From Kiritimatiellia bacterium (GTDB taxonomy: Bacteria > Verrucomicrobiota > Kiritimatiellia > RFP12 > UBA1067): a stretch of DNA of 52,988 bases. Numbering within the stretch: position 1 is the stretch's first letter; the number at the start of each line of letters is the position of its first letter. A program made the translations under genes and the position numbers. Below, in pieces: positions 25,434 through 33,081 of the stretch. The notes beneath the pieces are model-generated. The model worked only from the letters and a program-made list of their open reading frames with translations. It was not told the origin of the DNA and did not search any database. The DNA lies in contig JAFSTA010000133.1 in the NCBI GenBank assembly GCA_017450695.1, forward strand, positions 1-52,988. The letters are read 5' to 3'.

Positions 25434-28400
25434 CTATTCCTCCATGACGGCAAACCAGCGGCGGGAGTTTTTCGCCTCGGCGGTGACGCCCAACGTGGCG
25501 GGTTTGCCGGGAGTGAGCCACGCGGCGGGAACGGTGAGCGTGAAGTAGCCCAACTCGTCTGTTGTGGTGTCGCGTTTGTAGCGTAAGGTGCAGCCGTCCC
25601 CCTTCCGGGTGGCGTCCTTCCACGAGATCTCCGGGATGTCGATGATCTTCTTGCCGTTGAGCAAAAGCGCGAAAGCCGCTTGCGGCTGCGCGGGATAGCC
25701 CATGCCGCCCGCAAACGTAAAGTCGTAGGTGGGGCGTTCTTTCACGTTGGCTGGCACGGGACGTGTTTCCCAGACCAGTTCCGTCTCTCCCTTCAGCGCA
25801 CGGGAGATGACCATGCGCGAGAATCCGTAGAGGACTTCGTCCGCCTTGTCCGACTGATCGCCGAAACGGATTGTTCGTTGCCAGCCGTTGCAGGTGATCG
25901 GCACGGGCATGTCGATCCGGCTCTTGGGCGCGAAGCGCTCGGAGGCGGCGTACTCGACCAGGCCGTCCAGCATCGCGACGGCTTCCGGCGTGTCGGCGAG
26001 CAGATTGACCCCGAAACTCAAAATCGCCGAACCTTTGTCAATCTGCGCCTGTGCCAGATAGAGGAAACAATGCTGGCCTCCCTCGCCGACGATCAGCATA
26101 TCGTCCTGCGACAATCCCGTGAGCGGCAGCTGCCGTCCCTTGTTCAGAATCATCCGGAATAGAAGCGGCGAGAGATATCCCTCATGGGGGAGTGCGGAAA
26201 GGGCGGGATGGTTTGCCAATGCGGTCCCGACCTGATTTCCCATCCACCACCAGCCGAGGGAGACGTCCGGACGGCCGGTCTCGCCCGCGACGACGATGAC
26301 GCGCTGGCCGCGCGCCAGTGCGTCCGCCGCCATCTGGGAACCGTACTCCGCGAGAACGAGCTTCGCGCGCGCGGCATCCTCAGGAGTCAGCAGTCCTTGA
26401 TACCGGTCTTCCAGCGCCTGACGGAAGCGTGGCGCGACCGCTATTCCGCTCCCGTCGCGCTTCTCCCGCCGGGGGAAGATCCAGAAGTCCCAGCTGTTCG
26501 AGACTTCGCCAAGCTCTGCGGTGAGCGTCGCCCGGACGGGGTTTTCGACGACCGGGAAGACGACCTTCGCGGACGCCACCTTCCGCGCCGCACCGAGCGG
26601 AATCTCGCCCGGGATTGGGATCCGTCCTTGAACGGGCGGGCCACCCGTTCTGCAGGTGAGCCGCCACGCGAGAGCAGCGTCTTTCAGCGGCGTTTCACCG
26701 AAGTGCGCGAAGAGGAAGTCGGCGTCGAGCGTGTCGCCGGATGTGAAGACGCGTTTCGTGTCCGGTACGTCCAGAAGGACGCAAGACGGGCTGTTGAACC
26801 GTGCGAACTCGGACGGGGAGAACCCGTTCCGCTTCTGTTCCCAGAAGGGGTTGAAGAGTCCCTGCGCCGTGTAGGTCTCGCCCTGCTGAACGACCACATC
26901 GACAATCGTCCAGAAGATGTGGCCGTCGCAATACGGGTCGGCACGTGCCGCCTCGATGCCGCGCTTCTGGTAGTGGCGTTGCAGCGCATGTTGCGCGTCT
27001 TGCAGACGATCGCCCCAGGTGTGATCCAGCCCGGATTTCTCCAGCCACGCGGCACGCCCCGCCCGCGTCACGGGCGCTCTCCAGGCACCGGTGAAGCGCG
27101 GCTCCAGACGCGAGTCGAGTTTCACGCAGAGGTTCAGGTACTCGTGTGTGACGAACGGACGGTCCGGGTTGACACTGCCGCGCGGCCAGACATTGATCGG
27201 GCCGCCGAGATAGTCGGCGCAGTCGGGCGGGTTGATCCGCGCTTCGTGGCAGTCTTGGTTGATTTTCAGGCGGTCGGGATCCATCGCCTTCACGTAGGCG
27301 TGCAGACGCGCGTCCAGCGTGTGACCGAACGAACCTTCATTCCCCATCGAGTAAACGGCGAACGACGGATACCGCCGGTAATGGCGGTTGAGTTCGGTGA
27401 CGTCGCGCAACGGGTCGAAGGGGAATGCCTCCGTCGGCACGTCGCTGTAATACGGCAGTTCGGGCTGGATGAGGATGCCCGCCTCGTCCGCAGCCTCGAA
27501 GTACTCCGGCACCTCGCAGTGCGTGTGCAACCGCACGAAGTTGAACCCCGCCTCCCGCGCGATTCGCAGATGCGCCAAGTGTGCCTCGCGGTCTGCCGGC
27601 GTGATACCCGTGATCGGGTAGGCGTGGTCGTCGCCGAATCCCCGCACGTAGAAGGGCTTGCCGTTCAGGTAAAATTCCTTCCCGCGCACCTCCAGTTTGC
27701 GGACGCCGAAACGCTCGCGCCGCGTCTGGACGACACTCCCGTTCTCCACCAGTTCGACGACCGCCGTGTAGAGGTTCGGGTGTTCCGGTGACCACGGACG
27801 GAAATTCGGCAGCGGGAGTCGCACAATCGTCTCGCCGGCGTCATTCGGCCGCGACAAGCGCGCCCCGTCCGTACCTTCAATCGTCACGCGGACCTCGGGA
27901 AGGATGCGTTTCTGCGCGTCTGCACAGACTGTCACATGCGCCTCCGCCTCCCGCTTGTCAAAATCGCCGCGCACCCATGCGTCATCGATGAACGACTGCG
28001 GCGTAGCCTCGATCTCGACGTCGCGGTAGAGACCGCCCCAACGGTGTATCGCGCTGAGAAGTCCCTTGCGGGAAGGCAGGACGTTGCTGACCATGACGAC
28101 GACCTTCGCCTCCTTCCCCGGTTCGACGAACGGGGTGATCTCGTATTTGTAGCTGCCGCAGTAGTTGTCCACCCAGGCGACCGCATGGTCGTTTACCCAG
28201 AACCATCCCTGCGACCGGACGCCGCCGACCTTGAGCCAGATTCGCATTCCCTTCCACGTTGCGGGAATCGCCACCTTTTTCCGGTACCATCCGTCGCCCA
28301 TGTAGATGTGGCGGATCGGTTTCGGGTTGTGGTCCCATTTGCAATCCCAGCTCTCGCCCATTCCGGGCTCGCCGACACCCTGCGCCTCCCAGCAACCCGG

Positions 28401-28661
28401 CACGCGCAGCGTGTGGCTCGGCGTCCAGTTTTCGGCGTAGAAGGCCTTCCAGATCCCGTTGCGCCAAGGCGCGCGCATCGGCTGGCGCAGGAACTCCCAT
28501 TCGCCGCGAAGCGAGACGCAACGCCCCGGCTCGTTCCCCAGAACGGGATTTACGACGGCGGGATGTTCCTCGATCCCGCCCCATGTCATAGGAAGAGCGG
28601 AGACCGTTTGGAAGGTCGCGCTGGTTACGATCACTGCAAGAAAGAATTCGCATCTTTTCAT
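25434..28661 (-). CDS. Exported glycoside hydrolase family 2 enzyme
   Basis: The 1075-residue protein has a signal peptide (MKRCEFFLAVIVTSATFQTVSA), the GH2 sugar-binding jelly roll (LRGEWEFLRQP, WYRKKVAIP) and an immunoglobulin-like domain. The TIM barrel contains YLNGKPFYVRGFGDDHAYP, the acid/base motif YSMGNEGS (glutamate after N) and the probable nucleophile in FVTHEYLN. About 450 further residues form beta-rich and unknown C-terminal domains. GAGGTGA lies just before ATG 28661. It should cleave terminal beta-linked sugars (galactosidase, glucuronidase or mannosidase type); the precise specificity cannot be read from sequence. The upstream ATPase gene ends 38 bp before it, apparently without functional connection. 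Confidence 0.88.
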   Translation of the reverse strand: MKRCEFFLAVIVTSATFQTVSALPMTWGGIEEHPAVVNPVLGNEPGRCVSLRGEWEFLRQPMRAPWRNGIWKAFYAENWTPSHTLRVPGCWEAQGVGEPGMGESWDCKWDHNPKPIRHIYMGDGWYRKKVAIPATWKGMRIWLKVGGVRSQGWFWVNDHAVAWVDNYCGSYKYEITPFVEPGKEAKVVVMVSNVLPSRKGLLSAIHRWGGLYRDVEIEATPQSFIDDAWVRGDFDKREAEAHVTVCADAQKRILPEVRVTIEGTDGARLSRPNDAGETIVRLPLPNFRPWSPEHPNLYTAVVELVENGSVVQTRRERFGVRKLEVRGKEFYLNGKPFYVRGFGDDHAYPITGITPADREAHLAHLRIAREAGFNFVRLHTHCEVPEYFEAADEAGILIQPELPYYSDVPTEAFPFDPLRDVTELNRHYRRYPSFAVYSMGNEGSFGHTLDARLHAYVKAMDPDRLKINQDCHEARINPPDCADYLGGPINVWPRGSVNPDRPFVTHEYLNLCVKLDSRLEPRFTGAWRAPVTRAGRAAWLEKSGLDHTWGDRLQDAQHALQRHYQKRGIEAARADPYCDGHIFWTIVDVVVQQGETYTAQGLFNPFWEQKRNGFSPSEFARFNSPSCVLLDVPDTKRVFTSGDTLDADFLFAHFGETPLKDAALAWRLTCRTGGPPVQGRIPIPGEIPLGAARKVASAKVVFPVVENPVRATLTAELGEVSNSWDFWIFPRREKRDGSGIAVAPRFRQALEDRYQGLLTPEDAARAKLVLAEYGSQMAADALARGQRVIVVAGETGRPDVSLGWWWMGNQVGTALANHPALSALPHEGYLSPLLFRMILNKGRQLPLTGLSQDDMLIVGEGGQHCFLYLAQAQIDKGSAILSFGVNLLADTPEAVAMLDGLVEYAASERFAPKSRIDMPVPITCNGWQRTIRFGDQSDKADEVLYGFSRMVISRALKGETELVWETRPVPANVKERPTYDFTFAGGMGYPAQPQAAFALLLNGKKIIDIPEISWKDATRKGDGCTLRYKRDTTTDELGYFTLTVPAAWLTPGKPATLGVTAEAKNSRRWFAVMEE

Positions 28662-28699
28662 ATACTCACCTCGTTTTGCTACTCATTCAACATCCTGTG

Positions 28700-29980
28700 T
28701 CAGGGCTTGAGAGCGGAAATTGGGCAGACGACTATGCCATCCTCCGGCCTTGTGTAGGCGAAGCCACCAACTGCCGTCAGCACCATCTTGAAAGACGGTT
28801 TTTTCATCTTCTCGACATCAACCGAATTTGCCAGGGCTGTCAAAGTTGCCGCACCTTCCTTGATGAGTGCCTCTCCGCCCAGCTTGATCTCCACCAACCC
28901 GAAACGTCCGTCGCGGAGATGCACGATAGCATCGCACTCAAGACCGTTCGCATCAAGGTAGTGCGAAACACTGCCGCCGATCGCGTCGGCGTAGCATCGC
29001 AGATCGCGCACAGCCAGCGTCTCGAAGAAGTTTCCGAAACTGCGCGGATCCCTGATCAAGTCACCGGGGCCAATTCCCAATGCCGCTGCGGCGATTGACG
29101 GATCCGTGAAATATCTGGTATCGCTTGTACGGACTACGGCTTTAGATCGCAGACAGGGACACCACGCCGACGCATCCTCTACGACGAACAGTTTCTTTAA
29201 GGCGTTTATGTAGGACTTGACTGTGTCTTCGTCCAATCCGGCGACATCATGTTCGATCATGTCCTGCTTGATGGCGGTCAACTTGGCTTGTGTCGCCTGC
29301 AACCTCGCATACGAACGCATCAGCCGACTGACGCGCCCTGGGTCGCGCGGTACATTATCGACTTTTGACATGTCGGTGTTGACCGTCGCTTCATAGTATT
29401 CCTGCGCGCGTTCAAGCGCCATGTCGCCTTGCTGTCCGACGGCGACAGGCCATCCTCCGCGACATACAAGGTAAGCGATATCCGAAAGGCTTCGAGCCTG
29501 ACATTTTTCCACGCCGATGGATTCCCCGTCCATCAACGCCCGGAGACTTACCGAACCAGATGACTCCTGGGACTCCCAGAGCGACATCGGTCGCATCTTC
29601 ATACGGACGATGCGCCCTGTTCCCGTATGGGAGATTTCACCGGTTTCTGGGGGTACGACTGATCCCGTAAGAATGAAATGCCCAAAGCCCTCGCTGTGGT
29701 CCACGCGAAACCTAACAGCGTCCCAGAATTTCGGCATAATCTGCCACTCGTCTATCAATCTGGGGCTTTTGCCATCGAGTAACTCGTTGATGTTTATGCT
29801 CGCGATCAGCATATTCCGTTCTTTTTCGACCGGATCTCCCATGTAAAGCACGCTTTTTACGTGACGCTCGCATGTTGTGGTCTTTCCACACCATTTCGGG
29901 CCTTCAAGTAAAACGGCACCTACTCCTTGGAGTTTTTTCTCCAGAAGTGCGTCGCAAATCCTATTCTTATAATTTTTCAT
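28700..29980 (-). CDS. AAA ATPase with C-terminal DUF4143-type domain (copy 1)
   Basis: The 426-residue protein has Walker A GPKWCGKTTT near residue 28 and Walker B-like PRLIDEWQI. Sensor segments HFILTGS and MRPMSLWES follow, typical of the AAA_14 fold. The C-terminal half carries the DUF4143 pattern, ending in FGNFFETLAVRDL, LECDAIVHL and LVEIKLGG, a PD-(D/E)XK-nuclease-like core. ATG 29980 is used; the open frame continues upstream through non-coding 23-bp repeats whose period is not a multiple of three. A TTGACG -35 box lies about 46 nt ahead. Function of this expanded family is unknown. Three relatives occur at 37165, 38934 and 40457. Confidence 0.88.
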   Translation of the reverse strand: MKNYKNRICDALLEKKLQGVGAVLLEGPKWCGKTTTCERHVKSVLYMGDPVEKERNMLIASININELLDGKSPRLIDEWQIMPKFWDAVRFRVDHSEGFGHFILTGSVVPPETGEISHTGTGRIVRMKMRPMSLWESQESSGSVSLRALMDGESIGVEKCQARSLSDIAYLVCRGGWPVAVGQQGDMALERAQEYYEATVNTDMSKVDNVPRDPGRVSRLMRSYARLQATQAKLTAIKQDMIEHDVAGLDEDTVKSYINALKKLFVVEDASAWCPCLRSKAVVRTSDTRYFTDPSIAAAALGIGPGDLIRDPRSFGNFFETLAVRDLRCYADAIGGSVSHYLDANGLECDAIVHLRDGRFGLVEIKLGGEALIKEGAATLTALANSVDVEKMKKPSFKMVLTAVGGFAYTRPEDGIVVCPISALKP

Positions 29981-29995
29981 AACGACGAATTTTAT

Positions 29996-30026
29996 CAAAT
30001 TACCTACATAATCGTCAACCAATAGT
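29996..30026 (-). promoter_or_regulatory. Promoter of ATPase copy 1
   Basis: On the minus strand, TTGACG is followed 18 nt later by TAAAAT, shortly before the ATG at 29980. The 23-bp repeats end immediately upstream of the -35, a position suited to activator or repressor binding. Edge coordinates are approximate. Confidence 0.6.
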
Positions 30027-30027
30027 T

Positions 30028-30106
30028 GATTTGTAGCGTTTTCATTCGGTGATTTGTGGCATTCCCATTCGGTGATTTGTGGCGTTTCCGTTCGGTGATT
30101 TGTGGC
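30028..30106. repeat. 23-bp tandem repeats upstream of ATPase copy 1
   Basis: Three full 23-bp units (30028-30050, 30051-30073, 30074-30096) and a 10-bp partial unit share GATTTGTGGC and TTCGGT, with variable central bases. They abut the promoter of the ATPase gene and lie just upstream of the stop of the convergently placed exported-protein gene. Confidence 0.88.
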
Positions 30107-30129
30107 TATGCGCCGCTGCGTGTGGCAAG

Positions 30130-31878
30130 TTATGGACGGGCTGCCAGCGAGAATCGCACAGCCGCGTAACGGTGCGGCGGCAGGCTCTGCAACATCAGGC
30201 CATCCGACCTCTCCATGAAATTCCCGTTTAGGGATTGCAGAACCTTGACCGCACCCGACGTCACCACCCACACGTCCGCCGGGGAATCCCCCATGTTTTC
30301 AAGGAGGACGGCGTACTCGCCCTTGGCCGGGTCGTGGTGTACGACCTGATAGACGCGAGCCTCCGTTTCCACGTACACGGGAAGCGCTTTCCCCGCTTTC
30401 CGTTTCAGAATATCGAGAATCGCGTGCCGATGCGTCCCCGTCCGGTAGGTGGTGTAGTTGACCGTCGTCGGGTCAATCCCGAGTTCGGCGAAGGGGACGG
30501 ACGGTCCATCCTCCCCGTAGCGCAGGGGAATGCCGTTCCGAGCCAGCAGGAACGCCTCGAAGGGCATGGAATACAACTCCGTCAGCACATTTTCTCTGTC
30601 GAAGGTCGCGGGAAGCGTCGCCTCGCGGAGATTGTGTGGACGCTGACGGACGCAAACCCCGAAGGGAGTGGTTCCCGCGAAGATTTGCCGAATCTTCGCG
30701 TCGTCCGGCAGATCGGCGAGATGCGCCTCCAGATACCCCGGTTCGGCACGGTCTGGTCCGTAGCAGAGCATATACTTGTGCCTCGCCAGACGTCCGTCCG
30801 CAATCACCGCCTTGTCATACAGCTCGCACATCCACGGCGGCACCAGGGCGGTCTTGCGTGGATAAGGGTCGTCCTCATCCTGCACCGACGCCTCCCATTC
30901 GCGCGTCCAGGCGGATTGCATCCGCACAAATTCAATGATTCCCTCCAGTCCCGTACCCGGCCAGTGCGCGTTCTTCCAGTACGGGGCGCCGCTCACGCGG
31001 AGGAACGGTCGGGTTTCGCCCGCGAACGCCTTGACCAGTTCCGGCAGGTCACATCCCTCCACATCCCAGTGCGTGTAACTCGCGCAAATCCCCATGCCGG
31101 TTTTCGGATTCACCGTATCGACCGTGCGGCGCAGTTCCTTCGCCAGCTCCACGGCGATCTCGCCCGACACGTCGAGGAATGCCGTGCGCAGGGCGTTCGG
31201 TTTCCCGGTGTAGGCGGACTTCAGTTCCTCGCGCGTCACGGCCGCGCGTCCGAGCCGTGCGGCGACCCGCGACAGATGGTTCGAGCAGGCGCATCCGAGA
31301 AAACCGCGCGCCGACTGCACATAGTCGTCGTCCATCAGGATGAACTTCGCCCCGGCCCGCGCGATGTCGCGGACGTTCGCGTGCAGGACGCGCCGCATCT
31401 CCGGGTCGAGCGGACACACCGCCCCGCTGATCCGGCCGTCCACGGAAGTGATGCGCGTGCTCTCGCTGAAGTGTTTCCGGACATTGCCGTACCCGAATCC
31501 GTTAACCCAAACCGCCACCGCGAAACCTGCCGCCTCGAAATGCCTGATCTCACGCGCCAGCCGTGCGAACGCCGCTTGCCGCTCCGCGCCCTCGGCGAAA
31601 AAACCGAGACCGATCCCGTCGTCGATGAAGGAGATGTAGATCGTCCCGATTCCGGCTGCGCACGCGTCCGCCACAAACCTCGCGCGGTTGGCCTCGGTGA
31701 TATCCTGCAACGGCACCTGCGCGTAGAGGTCGGAATGATACACATCATTCTTGGCGGACGACTCCGCGCGCAACGGTGACGCGACACAGGCGAACGCGAC
31801 AACGGTGAAAAGACACTTCCGCGTCGCCTGTTCCGCCACCTTCCAACCAGATTCCATTCGTTCACACAACATACTCAT
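30130..31878 (-). CDS. Exported TIM-barrel-like protein, probable glycoside hydrolase
   Basis: The 582-residue protein begins with a longish leader and signal sequence (CLFTVVAFACVASPLRA). The body shows barrel-like strand phrases: GIGTIYISFIDDGIG, FAVAVWVNGFGYGN, AKFILMDDDYVQ, MGICASYTHWDVEG and MLCYGPDR. A small beta domain closes the protein (YAVLLENMGDSPADVWVV). The pattern recalls GH42/GHL-type enzymes of polysaccharide degraders, but I recognise no specific family. The DDD near FILMDDDY could be catalytic. ATG 31878 is set by AAGGAG 5 nt upstream; the frame stays open to 32280 only by chance. Function class is inferred. Confidence 0.7.
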   Translation of the reverse strand: MSMLCERMESGWKVAEQATRKCLFTVVAFACVASPLRAESSAKNDVYHSDLYAQVPLQDITEANRARFVADACAAGIGTIYISFIDDGIGLGFFAEGAERQAAFARLAREIRHFEAAGFAVAVWVNGFGYGNVRKHFSESTRITSVDGRISGAVCPLDPEMRRVLHANVRDIARAGAKFILMDDDYVQSARGFLGCACSNHLSRVAARLGRAAVTREELKSAYTGKPNALRTAFLDVSGEIAVELAKELRRTVDTVNPKTGMGICASYTHWDVEGCDLPELVKAFAGETRPFLRVSGAPYWKNAHWPGTGLEGIIEFVRMQSAWTREWEASVQDEDDPYPRKTALVPPWMCELYDKAVIADGRLARHKYMLCYGPDRAEPGYLEAHLADLPDDAKIRQIFAGTTPFGVCVRQRPHNLREATLPATFDRENVLTELYSMPFEAFLLARNGIPLRYGEDGPSVPFAELGIDPTTVNYTTYRTGTHRHAILDILKRKAGKALPVYVETEARVYQVVHHDPAKGEYAVLLENMGDSPADVWVVTSGAVKVLQSLNGNFMERSDGLMLQSLPPHRYAAVRFSLAARP

Positions 31879-31906
31879 TCCTTCTCCTTCCCTTACGGAC
31901 ACTCCC

Positions 31907-31912
31907 ATTATA
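31907..31912 (-). promoter_or_regulatory. -10 box (TATAAT) of the exported TIM-barrel gene
   Basis: A perfect TATAAT preceded by TG on the minus strand, 28 nt upstream of ATG 31878. The -35 at 17 nt is weak, so it behaves as an extended -10 promoter. Confidence 0.6.
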
Positions 31913-32360
31913 CACAATCCTTTCGCAAAATAACACCATCCATTCAAGCAAAATCGACCTCTTATTTTCGGCAAAGACAGCGCCGCAGAAGAGCCCCTGC
32001 GGAACTGAGAAGTGAAACCTAGATTCCTCTGTTGGACACTTTGGAAACCGCGGAATATGCTGCGGAGGGCGCTTCGCGCGACCACGAAAGCCCGACGCGG
32101 GGCAACGCGGCTGCACCGCGCACGGCGGGAGGTGCCGCCGGACGGACTGGAAGCCCGCTGCCCGTCCTTCGCTCGACGTCGCCACCTCCCGCCATCCTTC
32201 GGATCGTAACCCCGCGTCAGGACACGAAAACCCGCTGGCGCGGGACACGAAAGGCACCGAAGGCGTGTTAGACCGGACAAACCGGATATTCCGGGTATGC
32301 CGGGACAAGCGACACACGCCTGTCGGGCGTTCCCATCTTCTCAGCTGGCGCGAAGCGCCC

Positions 32361-32432
32361 CTAACCGCCCAACTACCGAACCACCTAACCACCGAACCAC
32401 CCAACCACCCAACTACCCAACCACCGAACCAT
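32361..32432 (-). repeat. Octamer satellite, third locus
   Basis: About nine 8-bp units of the ACCACCTA / AACTACCC type, the same family as 15371-15440 and 21581-21825. It ends 16 nt upstream of the sigma-factor -35 box. Confidence 0.88.
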
Positions 32433-32448
32433 CTTGCAGCCTCCTCCC

Positions 32449-32477
32449 TTGACTTCCATCAGGGGATTTGGTATGGT
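32449..32477 (+). promoter_or_regulatory. Promoter of the sigma factor-kinase operon
   Basis: TTGACT (32449-32454), 17-nt spacer, TATGGT (32472-32477), 22 nt ahead of the GTG start. It looks like a housekeeping promoter rather than an ECF-type one. Confidence 0.7.
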
Positions 32478-32499
32478 TTTTTGCGTAAGGAGGAAATCT

Positions 32500-33081
32500 G
32501 TGCCGATTCAAACATCCACTACCTTGTTGCGGGATATTTCGGGGGATCCGTTACATCCCCGGTGGGATGATTTTGTGGTTCGTTATCGGCCCTTTATGCA
32601 ATCCTTTTTGGAGCGGCAGTTTCCCTTTCTCCCGGTTGACGACATCGTGCAGGAGACGCTGGTCTCGCTGGTCAGGATTCTGCCCACCTACCAGTACGAT
32701 CCGGACAAGAAAGGGCTCTTCCGCAACTATCTGTCCGGCATCCTCCTCCGAAAGGCGTTTCGCATCTGCCACCAGAACGAGCAGTACCAGAAGGCGTTGG
32801 CGGATTTTACGGTCATTTCGGAAACGGTCGATTCCGAGGACGGCGAAACGGAATGGAAGAAGCAACTTTTTGAAATTGCGCTCCAGCAGTTTCTCGCCGA
32901 TCCGTCCGTGGCCGACCGCACCAAGCGCGTCTTCGAGCGCGTGGCGATCAATGGCGAGGCGCCGGAGAACGTCGCGCACTCGTTCAAGATGAACCGGCAC
33001 GCCGTGGACCAGATCAAGACTAGATCGATGGCCAAGATCCGTCAGCTGATCGCCGCGCTGGGGGAGGTCGCGTGTGTCTGA
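32500..33081 (+). CDS. ECF-like sigma-70 family sigma factor
   Basis: The 193-residue protein has region 2-like sequence (FVVRYRPFMQSFLERQF, then VDDIVQETLVSLVRIL, the DIVQET block being the core-binding signature). A region 4-like helix-turn-helix follows (RVFERVAINGEAPENVAHSF and MNRHAVDQIKTRSMAKI). AAGGAGG at 32487-32493 places the start at GTG 32500; the longer frame from 32434 starts upstream of the promoter. It overlaps the following kinase gene by 8 nt, so the two are translationally coupled. Sigma factors linked to Ser/Thr kinases are known from Planctomycetes and relatives (ECF-STK groups); here the kinase probably controls the sigma factor (inference). Confidence 0.85.
   Translation: MPIQTSTTLLRDISGDPLHPRWDDFVVRYRPFMQSFLERQFPFLPVDDIVQETLVSLVRILPTYQYDPDKKGLFRNYLSGILLRKAFRICHQNEQYQKALADFTVISETVDSEDGETEWKKQLFEIALQQFLADPSVADRTKRVFERVAINGEAPENVAHSFKMNRHAVDQIKTRSMAKIRQLIAALGEVACV

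Larger units (their letters stand above)
31879..32499. other. Divergent intergenic region with repeats
   Basis: Carries the -10 of the minus-strand exported-protein gene (31907-31912), a GC-rich stretch containing an inverted copy of a TTCGTGGTCGCGCG element (about 32070-32090), GGTAAGC/CCGGATA-type repeat units (32265-32310), an AGCTGGCGCGAAGCGCC unit (about 32342-32360), the octamer satellite (32361-32432) and the sigma-factor promoter. No gene is seen. Confidence 0.65.

Noticed and set aside
23552-25714. 720-codon minus-strand frame
   Set aside because: It is antisense to the LA_2272-like and DUF1015 genes, whose families are recognisable; GC-rich codon use keeps the opposite frame open.
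26184-27791. 535-codon plus-strand frame
   Set aside because: Antisense shadow of the GH2 glycosidase gene.
30028-30106. CRISPR array
   Set aside because: The 23-bp units are directly adjacent with no unique spacers, and no cas gene is present.
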